NCBI GenBank assembly: GCA_039621445.1
Contig: CP154956.1
Span: 51,949,386-52,013,385 of the forward strand
DNA length: 64,000 nucleotides
Source of the DNA: Euglena gracilis
Lineage: Eukaryota > Euglenida > Euglenophyceae > Euglenales
Direction of reading: 5' to 3'
Shown: piece after piece, positions 29,697-40,243 of the stretch
Numbering within the stretch: the first letter of the stretch is position 1
How the letters are laid out: each line of letters opens with the position of its first letter
Position numbers and translations under genes: made by a program
Notes under the pieces: model-generated
Seen by the model: only the letters and a program-made list of their open reading frames with translations
Database searches by the model: none
What the model was told of the DNA's origin: nothing

Positions 29697-32535
29697 TACG
29701 CCATTACGTATCACCAAATTGCGTGCGCGTTCTCGCTCCTCCCTCGGTAGGCAATCGATGAATTCCATCTTGACTACCTCGGGATTCGGGTCTTGGGTGG
29801 GTCCCTTTAGTGCCCAATAGTACTCCCAGTCCCGAAAAAATTGTCTCCATGTGGTTGGATCCCCGTCCCATTGGGGCTTCACCTTGTTCGCGATTGCGAT
29901 GGTGCCCTTGAAGTCTCTCTGAGTAACCCGCTGACCCTCGGTGGTATTCCAGGGGTTTGGGTCAGGGTAATTCTTAACACCAAACGCGTTTCGCGGATTT
30001 TCCGCTCCATGTGTAACCCGTGCAGGATTTCCCGCACCAAGTGTAAGGTTGGCAGGATTTTCCTGCGGGATTTGCGAAAAATTTGGTGAAATTCTCCCGG
30101 TGGGGCGGGTTTCCCGCCGAAAACCCGATGGGTGCTCTGGTAATCCAGAACCCGATGGTGGTTGGAATGTTCGCGAATGCGATACATGACCAATACCAGG
30201 TGTGGGGTGTTGGCTCATTCCTCGTACAAGGTTGGAATGTTGAATTTCTTGGTGGAGACTCGAATTTTCGAGTGGGGGGTCAATTTCCTCATCGGAAATG
30301 TCGTGCGAAGAGTGTGTTTGTGGTGTTGGCAAATGCAAAGGTGGTACAATTCGCGTTTTCGCGGGTGGTTGTACCAAATTCGCGGTGGATGTAGGGATTC
30401 CTACTCCGGAAATGGTAATTTGAGAACGCGATTCCGGGACATTTGGAATACCCACCGCAGCGCTTACCGCGGTGGATGGTGGCACAACCGGTGCCGGAGT
30501 GGACATTTTATCCAAACTCGCGGACAAGTCATGCACCGTTTCTTCCAAATGTTCCACCAACTGGAGTTGGCCGCAAATACGGTCAACCTCAGTCTCCAAA
30601 TGCCTAATGCGTTTGCGGTAACGGGAAAAATCTTCCAAGTGTGGCAACTTTTCAGAAACCAAGTGTATTTCTTGGGCAAGATTTCCTTGGGACTCCTCCA
30701 CATTCCGGAGTTGACCCGCAAGCGCTTTTACCGCATTTGAGACTTGGTGGGGGTTTCCACGGTGGTGCGCGAGTTTTCCGCGGTTGGTTTTTCCAACAAC
30801 GCAGAAATTCGTCCATCCAACCGAGAAACCTCATCTTGCATGGATCGGGCATTCCGATTCATCGATTCCTCAAGTTGAATCAAACTTGTGCAAAATGCTT
30901 GTAAGGTTTCCTTGTTGTCACCAAGCACTTTGTCATAAAATGAGCGAAATTCTGGTGACTCGGATATCCGAGCACGCGAAATGGGGGGTAGTGAGCGGAT
31001 TTCCGTCACTGTGGTGGACAACAAGGTGCAACGGGTTTGCAATTCCCCAATAGCGGCTTGAATACCACTAATGTCGGGAATTCGCTTGGAAAGTGCAGAA
31101 ACATACTCCTGCAAACCGACAACGGTGGCATTAATACCGCCAATGTCCGTTTGCATTTGTTGTTGCGTAAAATCCAACCGTTGTGCGCAATCCGCGATTT
31201 TCGCGTTTAAGGTGGTTAATCCATCCTGATTTGCGGCACAATGGCAGGATTTTTGCTCCAAGTGTGAAATTCGTTCCTCCAAAAGCTGGATTTGCGTACG
31301 GGGAACAAAATTTTCTTGCACTTTCGCCTGAAATTGCTTCAAGTGCTCGACTTCCGAGCCAAGATGCAAAATCCGTTGTTGGGCTTCTTGGAAAGAAGTG
31401 GTAAGTGCGGCAAAATGCTCAACCGCCACAAAGTTACCGATTTCCGGCATTTTGGGGGTGGCATTTTGCGCTTGTAACTGCTGCTGCAATTGCAGTAGCA
31501 TGGTTGAACAAGATTCCACTTTGGCATAAAGATGGCTCATACCATCTTGCACATGCAGAAACTTGGAGTCATTCCGCGTTTCCGCTTCATGCAGCATTTC
31601 GCTGATTTGTTGGAAATTTTGTGGAAGTTGGATGCGCAAAATACTGTCAACACTTTCTCGAAAATGCTGAAGGTCTTTCCCCGCATTTTCAAAATTGTGT
31701 TGGCAATATTTGCCGATTTCCTGCAAATAATTCCAGCAACATTCCAGTTTGGTGTTGACAACCCTTTGGTTGTCCTCATCGAACTGTAAAACTTTGTTGA
31801 GCATGGTTGCGCATTCCGCAACGCATTCGTGGACATGCAAAATTTGCTTGCTAAGCAGGTGATCCGCTGGGAGTTAACCGAGAATTCGGTAAACATCACC
31901 GGGGGTGAGGTTATCCCTCAAATCTTCCTCATAGTCCTCCGCAATAGAAACGGCACCAGAGATTTCCGGTACCACCAGACGCATATCTGGGTTCCATGGC
32001 AATGCAGGGAAAACCGCAGCTTCCGCGGGTAATCCAGGCAATGCGCGAAATGGTGTGGGGGGTGGTAATTGAGGGGGGGTTGGAAAAACCACGGTGTTTC
32101 CACCGAGTTGCACTCCAGAAGGCCCACCGGTGCTTCCACCGGGGATCTTTTGGGTGTGAACAGAGCAAAGGGCAAATACTCCTCACTTTGTTCATGGGTA
32201 ACATGAGTAACCAAGTGTGAGGATGCAAGGGGTTCATCCCCTCGACGTATCAATGATGGGTGAATCGGGATGGAGGAAGGCATTTTGCCACCTACATCCC
32301 GCACAATCAATGACAATGATGATGAAGAGGGTTCATTACCCCCATGCAATAATGAAGGCGTTTCGCCTTTTGACAATGACAAATGAGTCAAATTGCCTTC
32401 TTCTTGCTTGGGGGGTCGGGAATTGGAACTTGTTTCATTCAAACCGTTCCAATCCCCGCAATCTTCATCACAATTGCTCAATGAACTCATCAACAAGTCA
32501 TAATCAAATTTGGGGTTGGGGCTTGTGCTCTGCAT
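29697..32535 (-). pseudogene. gag: Outer gag, N-terminal two thirds
   Basis: Minus-strand gag starting at ATG 32535, corresponding to inner 6335-9190. The coiled-coil region and the WDGDPTTWRQFF capsid start are present. The frame is broken by small indels (near 31900 and 30710). The gene ends abruptly at LVIRNGV, where the inverted block begins. Confidence 0.87.
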
Positions 32536-32779
32536 CTTTTGAGATGGGTAAAAAGGCAAAAACCCAAAAATTCACACAAATAAGCAGAGAAACAGGGACC
32601 AGAAAGGTTGTATCGGCGATTACCGAACAGAGCCTTCTGAGACATGTATCCTTGCTTAAAGGTTGGCTAGGGGCCAGGAACAGTACTTTCACCGTGTTTC
32701 ACGGCTCAGTACGATCCTCACCACCAGTCAACCACAGAGTTTCTCTGTGTGGTACGTCTGTGTAGGATCGTTGCCTAAA
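32536..32779 (-). other. Leader of outer chromovirus
   Basis: Reverse complement of the inner leader (6089-6334), without the extra primer-site duplication. Confidence 0.7.
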
Positions 32780-32789
32780 TCTGCTACCA
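32780..32789 (-). other. Primer-binding site of outer chromovirus
   Basis: The minus strand reads TGGTAGCAGA immediately after the 5' LTR. It is a single copy, unlike the inner element. Confidence 0.8.
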
Positions 32790-33217
32790 AGTGTACGTCC
32801 AAAGCTTTCCCTTTTCCCCTTTTTGGAACTTTCTGTAAAAGCCTTTCGCTTTCGCCTTGGTGCGCAGCCTACTTATGGTAGGGAAAAGTCTTTGGAGTAA
32901 CGAAAAGTGGTTTTTCCCTTTTCTTCCCAATTCCCCAAGAAGCAAAGCACAAAGCAAAGATTCAGAAGTTTCTTCTGAGATCAAAGTCGATTGTTCCGAG
33001 GGTTTTTCCCTCTGACAAAACCAATGGTCAAACTTTGAGATTGTGAGAGTAAAGAATACCACTTGTGGGGGAAGGAGAGAAAAGTGCTGACGTGTCCAGG
33101 GGCAGATCCCAGAAGGGTCTGCCACGATCCTACCAGCTGTGGTTTTCCACAGTGGTGCGACCGTCACAGAACCCACTCTGCAGATATCCTACAGAGCTGG
33201 GACGTGCCTGGTACACA
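32790..33217 (-). repeat. 5' LTR of outer chromovirus
   Basis: 428 bp, matching 1803-2230 with about four differences by eye. It is flanked by the target duplication TGTGG at 33218-33222. Confidence 0.92.
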
Positions 33218-33222
33218 TGTGG

Positions 33223-33600
33223 ACCTCACCAACTTCTTCTGGTCCCTCCGTCTCCCCCCCTCCGCGGCTAACTGCTTCCGAGTTGCCGGACTGACATGGG
33301 ACAGTCTACCGTTCGGCTGGAACCTTTCCCCTGCCCTGGCCCAGGCTACCTTGGGGCTCCTCCTTGACCAATTGCTCTTACAAGAGGGCCTCCTCCTCAA
33401 GTTCGGCAATGGCGTTCTGATGACATCCTCCTTCTCGCACTTCACCGACACGAGTGCGCCCAAACCACTGACAACCTCGTCGCCTTCCTGCGCCACAAAC
33501 AGCTGCTCATCTCCCCGAAAAGTACTCTTTGCCCCCAGCAAACTATAACCTGGCTCGGTAAACAACTCGGTAAACAACTTTTTGCTCTTCGACAATTAAA
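33223..33600 (+). pseudogene. Reverse transcriptase, C-terminal half of the YR element
   Basis: It resumes motif A (DLTNFFWSLRLPP) in phase with 1802. Motif B follows (SLPFGWNLSPALAQ, about 33300-33343). Motif C is visible as SDDILLLAL with the Asp-Asp codons at 33419-33424, but a frameshift just upstream replaces the usual first residues of the YxDD box. The primer-grip/thumb region reads ISPEKSTLC then TWLGKQL, with a tandem 12-base duplication at about 33553-33576. No RNase H follows; ORF4-like sequence begins within about 60 bp. The gene is dead. Confidence 0.7.
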
Positions 33601-33654
33601 CACCTCGGAAACCGGCTTCCAACAAATAAACGTCATCCCTGGTCACAAAGGCAC

Positions 33655-34504
33655 AACGCCCAACGCCGCAGACGGCTGCTGAGGTTCCGCCATCGGAATC
33701 CTCAACCCAGCCGCAACCGGCAACATCAGTCACAGCCACCCCTCTCCTTACCTGCAGTGCCAACGGCACCAACCCCGACAGAACCTGTCGCATCACCGAC
33801 AATACCGACAGGTGTTTTAGGTGGTGTGTTACAGGGTCTCACCGCGGCGATGTCCGCAGTATCGGCAGTGCTGACCCCTTGCGGCACACCTGCCGCATCC
33901 CCACCAGAAACCCAACGAGTTACTGCTGCAGATAGCAGCTCAACAGCCGTACAGGCTGCGGTCACAACTCCAATGGAGTTGGATGTCCCAGCAGCTAAAC
34001 CAGCTGCACCAACACCGCCAACGGCGGAAATGCAACCACCTCCTGCCAAACCGGCAGCTTCGGCACCGCCAACGGCGGAAAGACCACTGCCTCCGGCAGA
34101 TCCTAGGGAAGAACGCCGATATGGGAAGAACAGAAAGCCCAAGGCCAAACCCCCAGCCGAAGGCTGCAAGCCTGCTGAAAGGCGGCGGGATGATGAGCCA
34201 CCACCTCCTGGTGGAGATGGCCCTGGCGCAGGCCATAGGCCCACGATACCCATGGCCAGCTATGTGGCTGCAACCTCTGAAGGCGCTAAGCGCAAGCCTA
34301 CCATCAGACCTCATGAGTCAAATGAGGACATTTGACTCACGAGGGACTCAAATGTCCCTCATGAGGCCAATGAGCCATTTTGGACTGAGGACGTATTGTC
34401 CAGAAGTAAACCCCCTCCAAACTCGCCAGGGTAGGATCAATATGATCTGTAACAGCAGTGACCCCTGGCTGAACAAGTGGATTAAGCCCTTGTTCCACCG
34501 GGAT
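33655..34504 (+). pseudogene. Diverged ORF4 homologue, segment 1 (disordered N-terminus)
   Basis: Pro/Ala/Thr-rich translation with a GVLGGVLQGLTAAMSAV stretch followed by LTPCGTPAAS, matching ORF4 residues around 70-95 (VLGGLRSLIAVVTPRGTAAS). It ends with NKWIKPLF, corresponding to NRWIEPLF of ORF4. Frameshifts and a TGA near 34335 break the frame. The first hAT-like element interrupts it. Confidence 0.68.
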
Positions 34505-34512
34505 CAACCTGG
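34505..34512. repeat. 8-bp target duplication of hAT-like element 1 (left)
   Basis: CAACCTGG, repeated at 35744-35751. Confidence 0.82.
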
Positions 34513-35743
34513 CATTGGTGTAGAAACTGGGGGGGCAGGGGGGGCGACCGCCCCCCCCGAGATTTTTTCGCCCCCCCCGAGAATTTTTTTGACTCAAAAT
34601 TTTTTCGCCCCCCCCCGAAAAAAAGTTACCCTCAAAAAATTTTTTATAGTTTGTTAAAAAATTCTTTCAGATCAGGAACCCAACTTTTCATTGAACTTTC
34701 AGATGTTTTTGCTATTGGACATCGCTACCGTCTCGCCGCCCTTCGGGCGGCCAAACAAGCCCAAAACTCATGGGTTGGAGGGGAAATGAGTTTTCGTTTT
34801 TTGAATTTGGGGTTGTTGTTTGTGAATATCTCCACCGCCGTCTCGCCGTCCTTTGGTGGAAACACAGGAAACAGATGTATCCTGACCAGGCTTCTAACGT
34901 TCAATATTTTAAAAGAGGAAACCAGTTCTTTTGACAAACTTTGCTCTTTTTTGGGGAGGAACATTTTTGGGAAATTGCACCACCGTCCAGCCACCCTTCG
35001 GGCGGCAATAGACTTTTTTTGTTCCATACAAAATGGCCCGGAGGGGGTGGGTGTTTGGGAGGCAACCTCTTTTTCGCATTTTGCACTTGTTTGAAATCCC
35101 AAAACACAAAAGGCAACACCGTCTTGCTGCCCGTTGGCAGCTTGAAAGCTTTCAATCAAATTGTGATGGTGTCAAAAAATTGGCACATTTTCTTTGTCAC
35201 GTTCAATGCCTTCTTTCAAAAAAGTGCTACTGTCTCGCCGCCCTTCGGGCGGCAAAAAGAAAACAACACATACAAACAACATTGGTAACAGGGTTTTTTT
35301 CAGTTGTGGACCCTGGGGGGGGGGGGGAGGGGCGGTCCAGCCGAGCCACCCCCCGGGGGGGGGGGGGTCACCCCAGGGGGGAGTGGGATACACTTGGGGG
35401 GTTGGCAAACCCCTCACCGACCCCCTCGCCACGCCATTTTACCCCCCTCCCCCCCCTTTTCAGACCCCCTCACAACGCCATGTCAGGCCCGCCAAAGAAA
35501 ATTTTCTTGGCAAACCCCCGCGCACCCCTCCCTCCCACCCATCCGGGACCACCTCGCCACGCCAAAAACCCCCCTCCCCCCCCTAGCCGGACCCCTCGCC
35601 ACAGCGTGCCGACCCCCCCCTTTTCGGTGCCGAAAATTTTTGAAAAGCGCTATTTTTGGATTTTTTTGTTTATGGCCGGCGCTGACTTCGCTTCTGGCCC
35701 AGGTTCTCGCCCCCCCCGAGAAAAAATTGTTTCTACACCGATG
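34513..35743. mobile_element. hAT-like non-autonomous DNA transposon 1 (1,231 bp)
   Basis: The terminal inverted repeats CATTGGTGTAGAAAC (34513-34527) and CATCGGTGTAGAAAC (reverse complement of 35729-35743) match at 14 of 15 bases. They are flanked by the 8-bp duplication CAACCTGG, the size made by hAT transposases. No transposase ORF is present. Inside are G/C homopolymers and repeated hairpins of the type GCCGCCCTTCGGGCGGC (around 34737 and 35238). Its removal rejoins the ORF4-like reading. Confidence 0.85.
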
Positions 35744-35751
35744 CAACCTGG

Positions 35752-35882
35752 TAATTTCACGACCAGCCACACTTGGCGTTTTTGGAACGTAAAATTTACA
35801 AGGGTATTTGCCCAATATTTTGGAGGAAATTTCGTCCTAAATTTCCAGGAAAATGATCCACTATTGTGGTTATGTACAGCAT
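35752..35882 (+). pseudogene. Diverged ORF4 homologue, segment 2 (start of Cys-rich domain)
   Basis: Encodes TRVFAQYFGGNF followed by LLWLCTACHR, aligning with ORF4 PRVLAQYFGEEF and FVWLCTVCHR, including both cysteines. It is cut by the second hAT element directly after CHR. Confidence 0.75.
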
Positions 35883-35890
35883 GCCATAGG
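35883..35890. repeat. 8-bp target duplication of hAT element 2 (left)
   Basis: GCCATAGG, repeated at 37168-37175. Confidence 0.88.
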
Positions 35891-37167
35891 CAGGGTTCGC
35901 CCGGTATTTTAATCGTTTGTCGTTTAAAACTCGTTTTTTATTGCAGAGTTTAAAGCATTTTGTATTTAGGTCGTTTTTTATTCACACGAGGGGGTCTGCA
36001 GCTAACCTAAAGGAGATTTGTCGCATCAGTATGGAAGGCCACCGCGGATGAGCTCCCTCGTCGGCTTTTAAGAGCAAACCAAAGTTGCCGCCAGCTGCAG
36101 AGAATTGCAAGTGCGTCGTGACCGAGGCAGACCCGGCCCAGGCCCGAGGGGAGGGTTTTGGACAAGGACCGCCGGAAAAAATAAAACAGGCCCCCCCACA
36201 TGTGTCCCAAAACTTGCCCGAGATGGGGCCCACAAGCTGGGGCACCAAACTCGCCCCACAGCTTGGGTGCCCAAGCTGTGCCGGAAAAACTGGACAGAAA
36301 ATGTTTCCTCCAACTGTGACCAACCTGTGGCACGAAAACGTTGCCCCCCCTGCTGCACCAAACTGGCCCCAAAATCAAATTGGCCACACAGTGTTTCCCC
36401 CATCTGTGGCCAAGATTTGTGGCCCACAGCTGTGCCCAAGATGTGCCAGCAGTGGCCAAGATTTGTGGCCCAGTCCCCAAAATGTGCCAGAAAACTGGAG
36501 CCAACTCAAAACGTTGCCACCAGCTGTGGCACCAAACTGCCCCCCACCTGGGCACCAAACTGTGTGGCAGTGATGTGGCAGCAAACTGCAAAATGTGCCC
36601 CACACCTGTGGCCAAGATCAAGATCAAGGACATCAATTGGACTCAAAATGGTCCCCCATCTGGGCCAATGTGTCCCCCAAAATGAGGCACGAAATTGGGG
36701 GAGGGGGTGAGTGCTGCAGGTGCCTGGGTTGAGAAAAAGTGTTAAAAAAGGAGCTATTTGAAGGGAAGACAGAACAAAAACAGAAAGCAGAAGCACATTC
36801 GTAGGGTGTGAACGTAGCACTTAATTGTTGAAGCACTCGATGTAGTGGAACTTGACTTGAACTTCAGCTTCACTGAACGTGCAAGCTTTTGAAACCAGCC
36901 AAACACCAGGGCATTGTACTTGACTTGTAACTTGAAACACTCCTTGAACTTGTATCTTGAACCCCACCAGGGGTCTTCACTGGACCACCATGTTTTGTGC
37001 TGAAAGTCACTCAGAAAATTGTATGCTGACACCTTGGAGAGTGAAATATATTAGGAATCTGCATTTTCGCGAATCGCCAAGTGTTTAAAACTATGCCCTG
37101 AAAAATATCAGAGTTTTAAACGAAAGGGCAACTGTTTCTGTTTTAAATGCTTTATATCCAAACCCTG
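35891..37167. mobile_element. hAT-like non-autonomous DNA transposon 2 (1,277 bp)
   Basis: The termini are CAGGGTTCGCC and, inverted, CAGGGTTTGGA; CAGGG ends are typical of hAT elements. They are flanked by the 8-bp duplication GCCATAGG. No transposase was found. Between about 36160 and 36700 lies a degenerate array of CTGTGGC(AC)CAAACT-like units. Removing the element restores the ORF4-like alignment. Confidence 0.88.
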
Positions 37168-37175
37168 GCCATAGG

Positions 37176-38115
37176 CTACGAAACGACATGCCCGCAGTGC
37201 ATATCTGCACACGCAACCCGGACAACATTAGCTTCCACCATGACGCATATGTGCGCAATTGCGCAGCATTGGTTTGTGGCGATTGCCTACTGGCATGGTC
37301 CAATATGGACAATTTCCGCTGGACGCAAAATCATTATGACAAGGACATACCTGTCCGTTGCATCAACCGCCTACAGGAAGATTTCTGGTTACCTGCCACT
37401 GGCGGTATGACTAGAATCATACCAGAAAATGAAGACCATCTGGTCAAATTCAAACAGGACTATAAGTCCCAGATCAAGTTTTACCATTTCAAGAAATTCA
37501 GAGCTGTACACAGCTACCGCACAGACGGAATCGCCAAAGATTTTCATCTTGACAGCGCAGCTGTCCGACTCGCAGTCGAGTCCGCAGGCAAGGCCAAAGT
37601 GCCATATCTTTTTCAAGACTCCGATTGGGACAGGGTGATATACCCACTTTTTTCGGCACAAACCCTGCCAAACCAAACACGTTTTACATTTTTGTTGCCC
37701 GAATACCCCCCTGATGCCCTGTAAGATGGAATTTACCGATTGGGTGAGAGAAATTTTAAGGCCATTCGCCATCCGAGCGCGAGTCGCAAATTGGCATTGC
37801 AAGGCAGATCCTTCGATATACTCGGGGATACCCCCACAGGTTCAATGCAACCATCCCCACCTGAATTTTTGGATCTGGCCGGCAATGTTGCCACTTTGCT
37901 TGTGGGATAACCTCCAGAACTTTCTGCATCGAGAAGCCAACAGGCTCGGCGTACGATTACCCGATGGGTACACGCAAACCTGGGAATCGCCCAACTACGA
38001 TGTCGATGAGCCTGAAAGGCAACTTGTAAATTTTAAGCCGGCGTTTGAGACGCCGGGCTCAGGACAGAACCGGCGTCCCCCCCCCACGGGCTTCCGGACG
38101 CCGGTTCTGTCCTAA
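37176..38115 (+). pseudogene. Diverged ORF4 homologue, segment 3 (Cys-rich core and C-terminal domain)
   Basis: Encodes VHICTRNPDN, then YVRNCAALVCGDC and a later PVRCIN, matching ORF4 VHVCNPVERK, IPNCAALVCAKC and PVLCVN. A frameshift near 37720 is followed by the C-terminal domain (MEFTDWVREILRPF and LNFWIWPAMLP), aligned with ORF4 MTWKEWLGAVLRPH and NYFIWPATLP. Similarity fades near 38040, where a palindrome cluster begins. Cys spacing is conserved despite strong divergence, so the two families share ancestry. It is non-functional as it stands. Confidence 0.78.
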
Positions 38116-38160
38116 TGCCCGGCGTTAGGAACGCCGGCTTTGTCCAAAGCCCGGCGTCCG
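38036..38160. repeat. Cluster of CCGGCGT palindromes
   Basis: A perfect 18-bp inverted repeat (38061-38078 and 38096-38113, starting AGGACAGAACC) is flanked by GCCGGCGTTTGAGACGCCGGGC-type and GCCCGGCGTTAGGAACGCCGG-type hairpins. At least five hairpin arms share the core CCGGCGT. Confidence 0.8.
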
Positions 38161-38205
38161 ATTTTCATTCCTAAAAATGTCACCAAAAGTGCCCAAAAGT
38201 GGCCC

Positions 38206-38213
38206 TAAGGTGC
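38206..38213. repeat. 8-bp target duplication of hAT-like element 3 (left)
   Basis: TAAGGTGC, repeated at 38640-38647. Confidence 0.75.
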
Positions 38214-38639
38214 CATAGCTGGCACTTCGTTTAAAACGAAGTCAAAAAAAACACGTTTTTTTTAAAAAAACATGTTTTTTTAAAAAAAACAAAAAAAAAC
38301 GCCATTGAGGGTCCAGGGCAAAAAAAATTTTGCCTTTAATTTTAGCTTTTTTTTGCCCATCCTCAGGCAGAGAAAGACACCAAATTTGGGATGTTTCAAG
38401 TTGAAACATCCCAAAATGGCAGAAAAATGCCCTATTTTGACCATTCTTATTGAAGACCTCCAAAATTATTGGTTTTCAAGTCATTTGAGCTAAGATCGGT
38501 TCACCCTTGCGATCAAAGGCAAAATTTGGACCATCATTTTCCCCTTTGTTTTTTTTGCCGTTTTTTTTGCCTGTTTTTTTTTAATAAAAAACAAAAAAAA
38601 ACGTTTTTTTAAAAAAAAACAAAAAAAACGCCAGCTATG
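38214..38639. mobile_element. hAT-like MITE 3 (426 bp)
   Basis: The 10-bp terminal inverted repeats CATAGCTGGC...GCCAGCTATG are flanked by TAAGGTGC duplications. The interior has A- and T-homopolymers and no ORF. Confidence 0.78.
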
Positions 38640-38647
38640 TAAGGTGC

Positions 38648-39300
38648 TGGTGTGAGTGTTTCAACCATCAAGGACAATGAATTTTGCCATCTGGGGACCA
38701 CTAGGGTGGATATCCAAATTTGGTGAAATTTGGCCCAGATTTGGAAATAGAGTACCGTGCAGCGTGGAAAGATCTGATGAGCACCGCTGGTCGTCTGTTG
38801 AAAAGAGCTTTCGATCGATGGGTAACTTGGTACCCTAACGTTGCACGCAGCCCGAGATACGCACGCGATCGTCGGATCGGCCAGAATCTGAGTCGAAATT
38901 TGTCGCAATTTTCAGTGATTTTTGGTTTAAGATGCTTAATAAACCTTACAGAAACGTTTTTCCTCTTCGAATCAACGACCTGAGGGCCTTGGGGGGGCAC
39001 CAGAGTTGTGAAATTAGGATTCCCCACTGACAGAAAATAAGAGCTCCAGGCGGCGTGGCTGAATTTGGTGGTGATCGCCAGTCGTCTGATGAAAAGAGCT
39101 TTCGATCGAGGGGTGATTTTATACCTGGACGATTGACACAGCCAGAAATACCCTCACGATCGCCGGAATTTGGTGAAGTGCAAAGTGGTGTGACATTGAA
39201 GATCAGTGGTCGGAGATTGGTCCTGGGAGTGCCAATTGGGGGGGGAACTCATTTAGCTTCTGAAAATTTTTATTCGTTTTCCGTGTAGACCTTGGCCGCA
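38648..39300. repeat. Two diverged tandem copies of an AAAAGAGCTTTCGATCGA repeat
   Basis: The exact 18-mer AAAAGAGCTTTCGATCGA occurs at 38801-38818 and 39092-39109, 291 bp apart. Both copies are preceded by GTCGTCTG and followed about 50-70 bp later by CACGATCG-like sequence. A third, related copy is at 48018-48035. No coding potential is seen. Confidence 0.6.
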
Positions 39301-39445
39301 ACCTAGAGGACCACTTAGGGGGGGGGGCTCGTTTTAGAGGGGGGTCATGGTGCCCTTAGATGGGGCATTATCACCTGGGGTCCGGCGGCGTTCGGGACTC
39401 AGTTCCGGGCAACATAAGGCAAATTTTGTATCTCAAATGTTTATT
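39301..39445. other. Unassigned spacer
   Basis: G-tract-containing intergenic DNA; no feature recognised. Confidence 0.3.
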
Positions 39446-39887
39446 GGAGGCTAGGCACAGCGGGGGGGGGGGGGGGCTGAGGGGGGGGGCGAGCGGCCGC
39501 GCGGGCGGCCGCGCGGGGGGGAGGGGGGGCCCGGGGCGGCGCGCGGCGGGTCCTAGGTGATTTTCGGGTCCAAAAAGTGGGCATTTTTTGCCATTTTTGG
39601 GCCATTTTTGACCAAAAAAGTGCTTTTTTGGCCGCGCGCAGAGCGCGCGGCCCCCAAATTTGCCATTTTGTGTCCGAAAATGGTCATTTTTGGTCATTTT
39701 TGGGCCTCAAAAAATCGCGATTTTTTCACCAAAAATTTTTTTTCTTGGCTATGCTAGGCACAGTGGGGGGAGGGGGGGGTCCAGGGGGGGGCGAGCGGCC
39801 GCGCGGGCGGCCGCGCAGGGGCCGCGGGGGGGGGGGGGGGGGGGGGGGGGGGGTCCCGGACCCCCCCGAGCGGCGCGCCTAGCCTCC
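39446..39887. mobile_element. G-tract foldback element
   Basis: Inverted termini GGAGGCTAGGC (39446-39456) and GCCTAGCCTCC (39877-39887) are flanked by ATT on both sides, a possible 3-bp target duplication. Two internal copies of CTAGGCACAG followed by long G-runs and GCGAGCGGCCGCGCGGGC sit near 39451 and 39760. No ORF. Confidence 0.55.
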
Positions 39888-40029
39888 ATTGGACTATTTT
39901 TAGGTTTGACCTTCTGATCAACCAGCATCATTTTTTGACTTTGTTGTCTTTTTGATGTGTTTCTTTTTTGCATTTTTTTGCATTTTTTTGATTTTTCAAA
40001 AACACAAAAGAAAGAAACAAAACACACCA
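39888..40029. other. Unassigned spacer
   Basis: T-rich DNA with poly-T and poly-A runs; nothing recognised. Confidence 0.25.
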
Positions 40030-40243
40030 ACTACCCCCCCCCTTTATTTGACCCCCCCCCTTAATTGAGCATTTGGGTCCGGGAAAAAAATTTTTCATGC
40101 GCCGAAGGCGCCGAAAATTTTTTTTTGCCCTATTTCTAAAGGAATTTTTGACCCCCCCCTTATTTGACCCCCCCCCTTATTTGAGCATTTGGGGGGTCCT
40201 TTGGCCCGTAGGTGTGCTCAAATAAAGGGGGGGGGGGTGGTAT
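40030..40243. mobile_element. Small C-tract foldback/MITE (about 210 bp)
   Basis: The left end TACCCCCCCCCTTTATTTGA is mirrored by TCAAATAAAG followed by a G-run and TGGTA at the right end. Internally, CCCTTATTTGA/CCCTTAATTGA followed by GCATTTGGG recurs. Confidence 0.5.

Larger units (their letters stand above)
1803..33217 (-). mobile_element. Outer chromovirus copy (Ty3/gypsy), minus strand, carrying a nested copy
   Basis: Its 428-bp LTRs lie at 32790-33217 (5' LTR) and 1803-2230 (3' LTR). Read on the minus strand the order is LTR, primer site, gag, pol, ORF3, 3' UTR, polypurine tract, LTR. It contains the inner copy at 5594-22445. Without that insertion it is about 14.56 kb, shorter than the 16.85-kb inner copy, mainly because about 2.2 kb between ORF3 and ORF4 is absent. 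By eye its LTRs differ at about four positions, against one in the inner copy, consistent with the outer insertion being older. A 1.96-kb internal inversion (27737-29696) and frameshifts make it non-functional. Confidence 0.92.

Noticed and set aside
38061-38113. Rho-independent terminator
   Set aside because: Eukaryotic context and a cluster of several hairpins; no U-tract.
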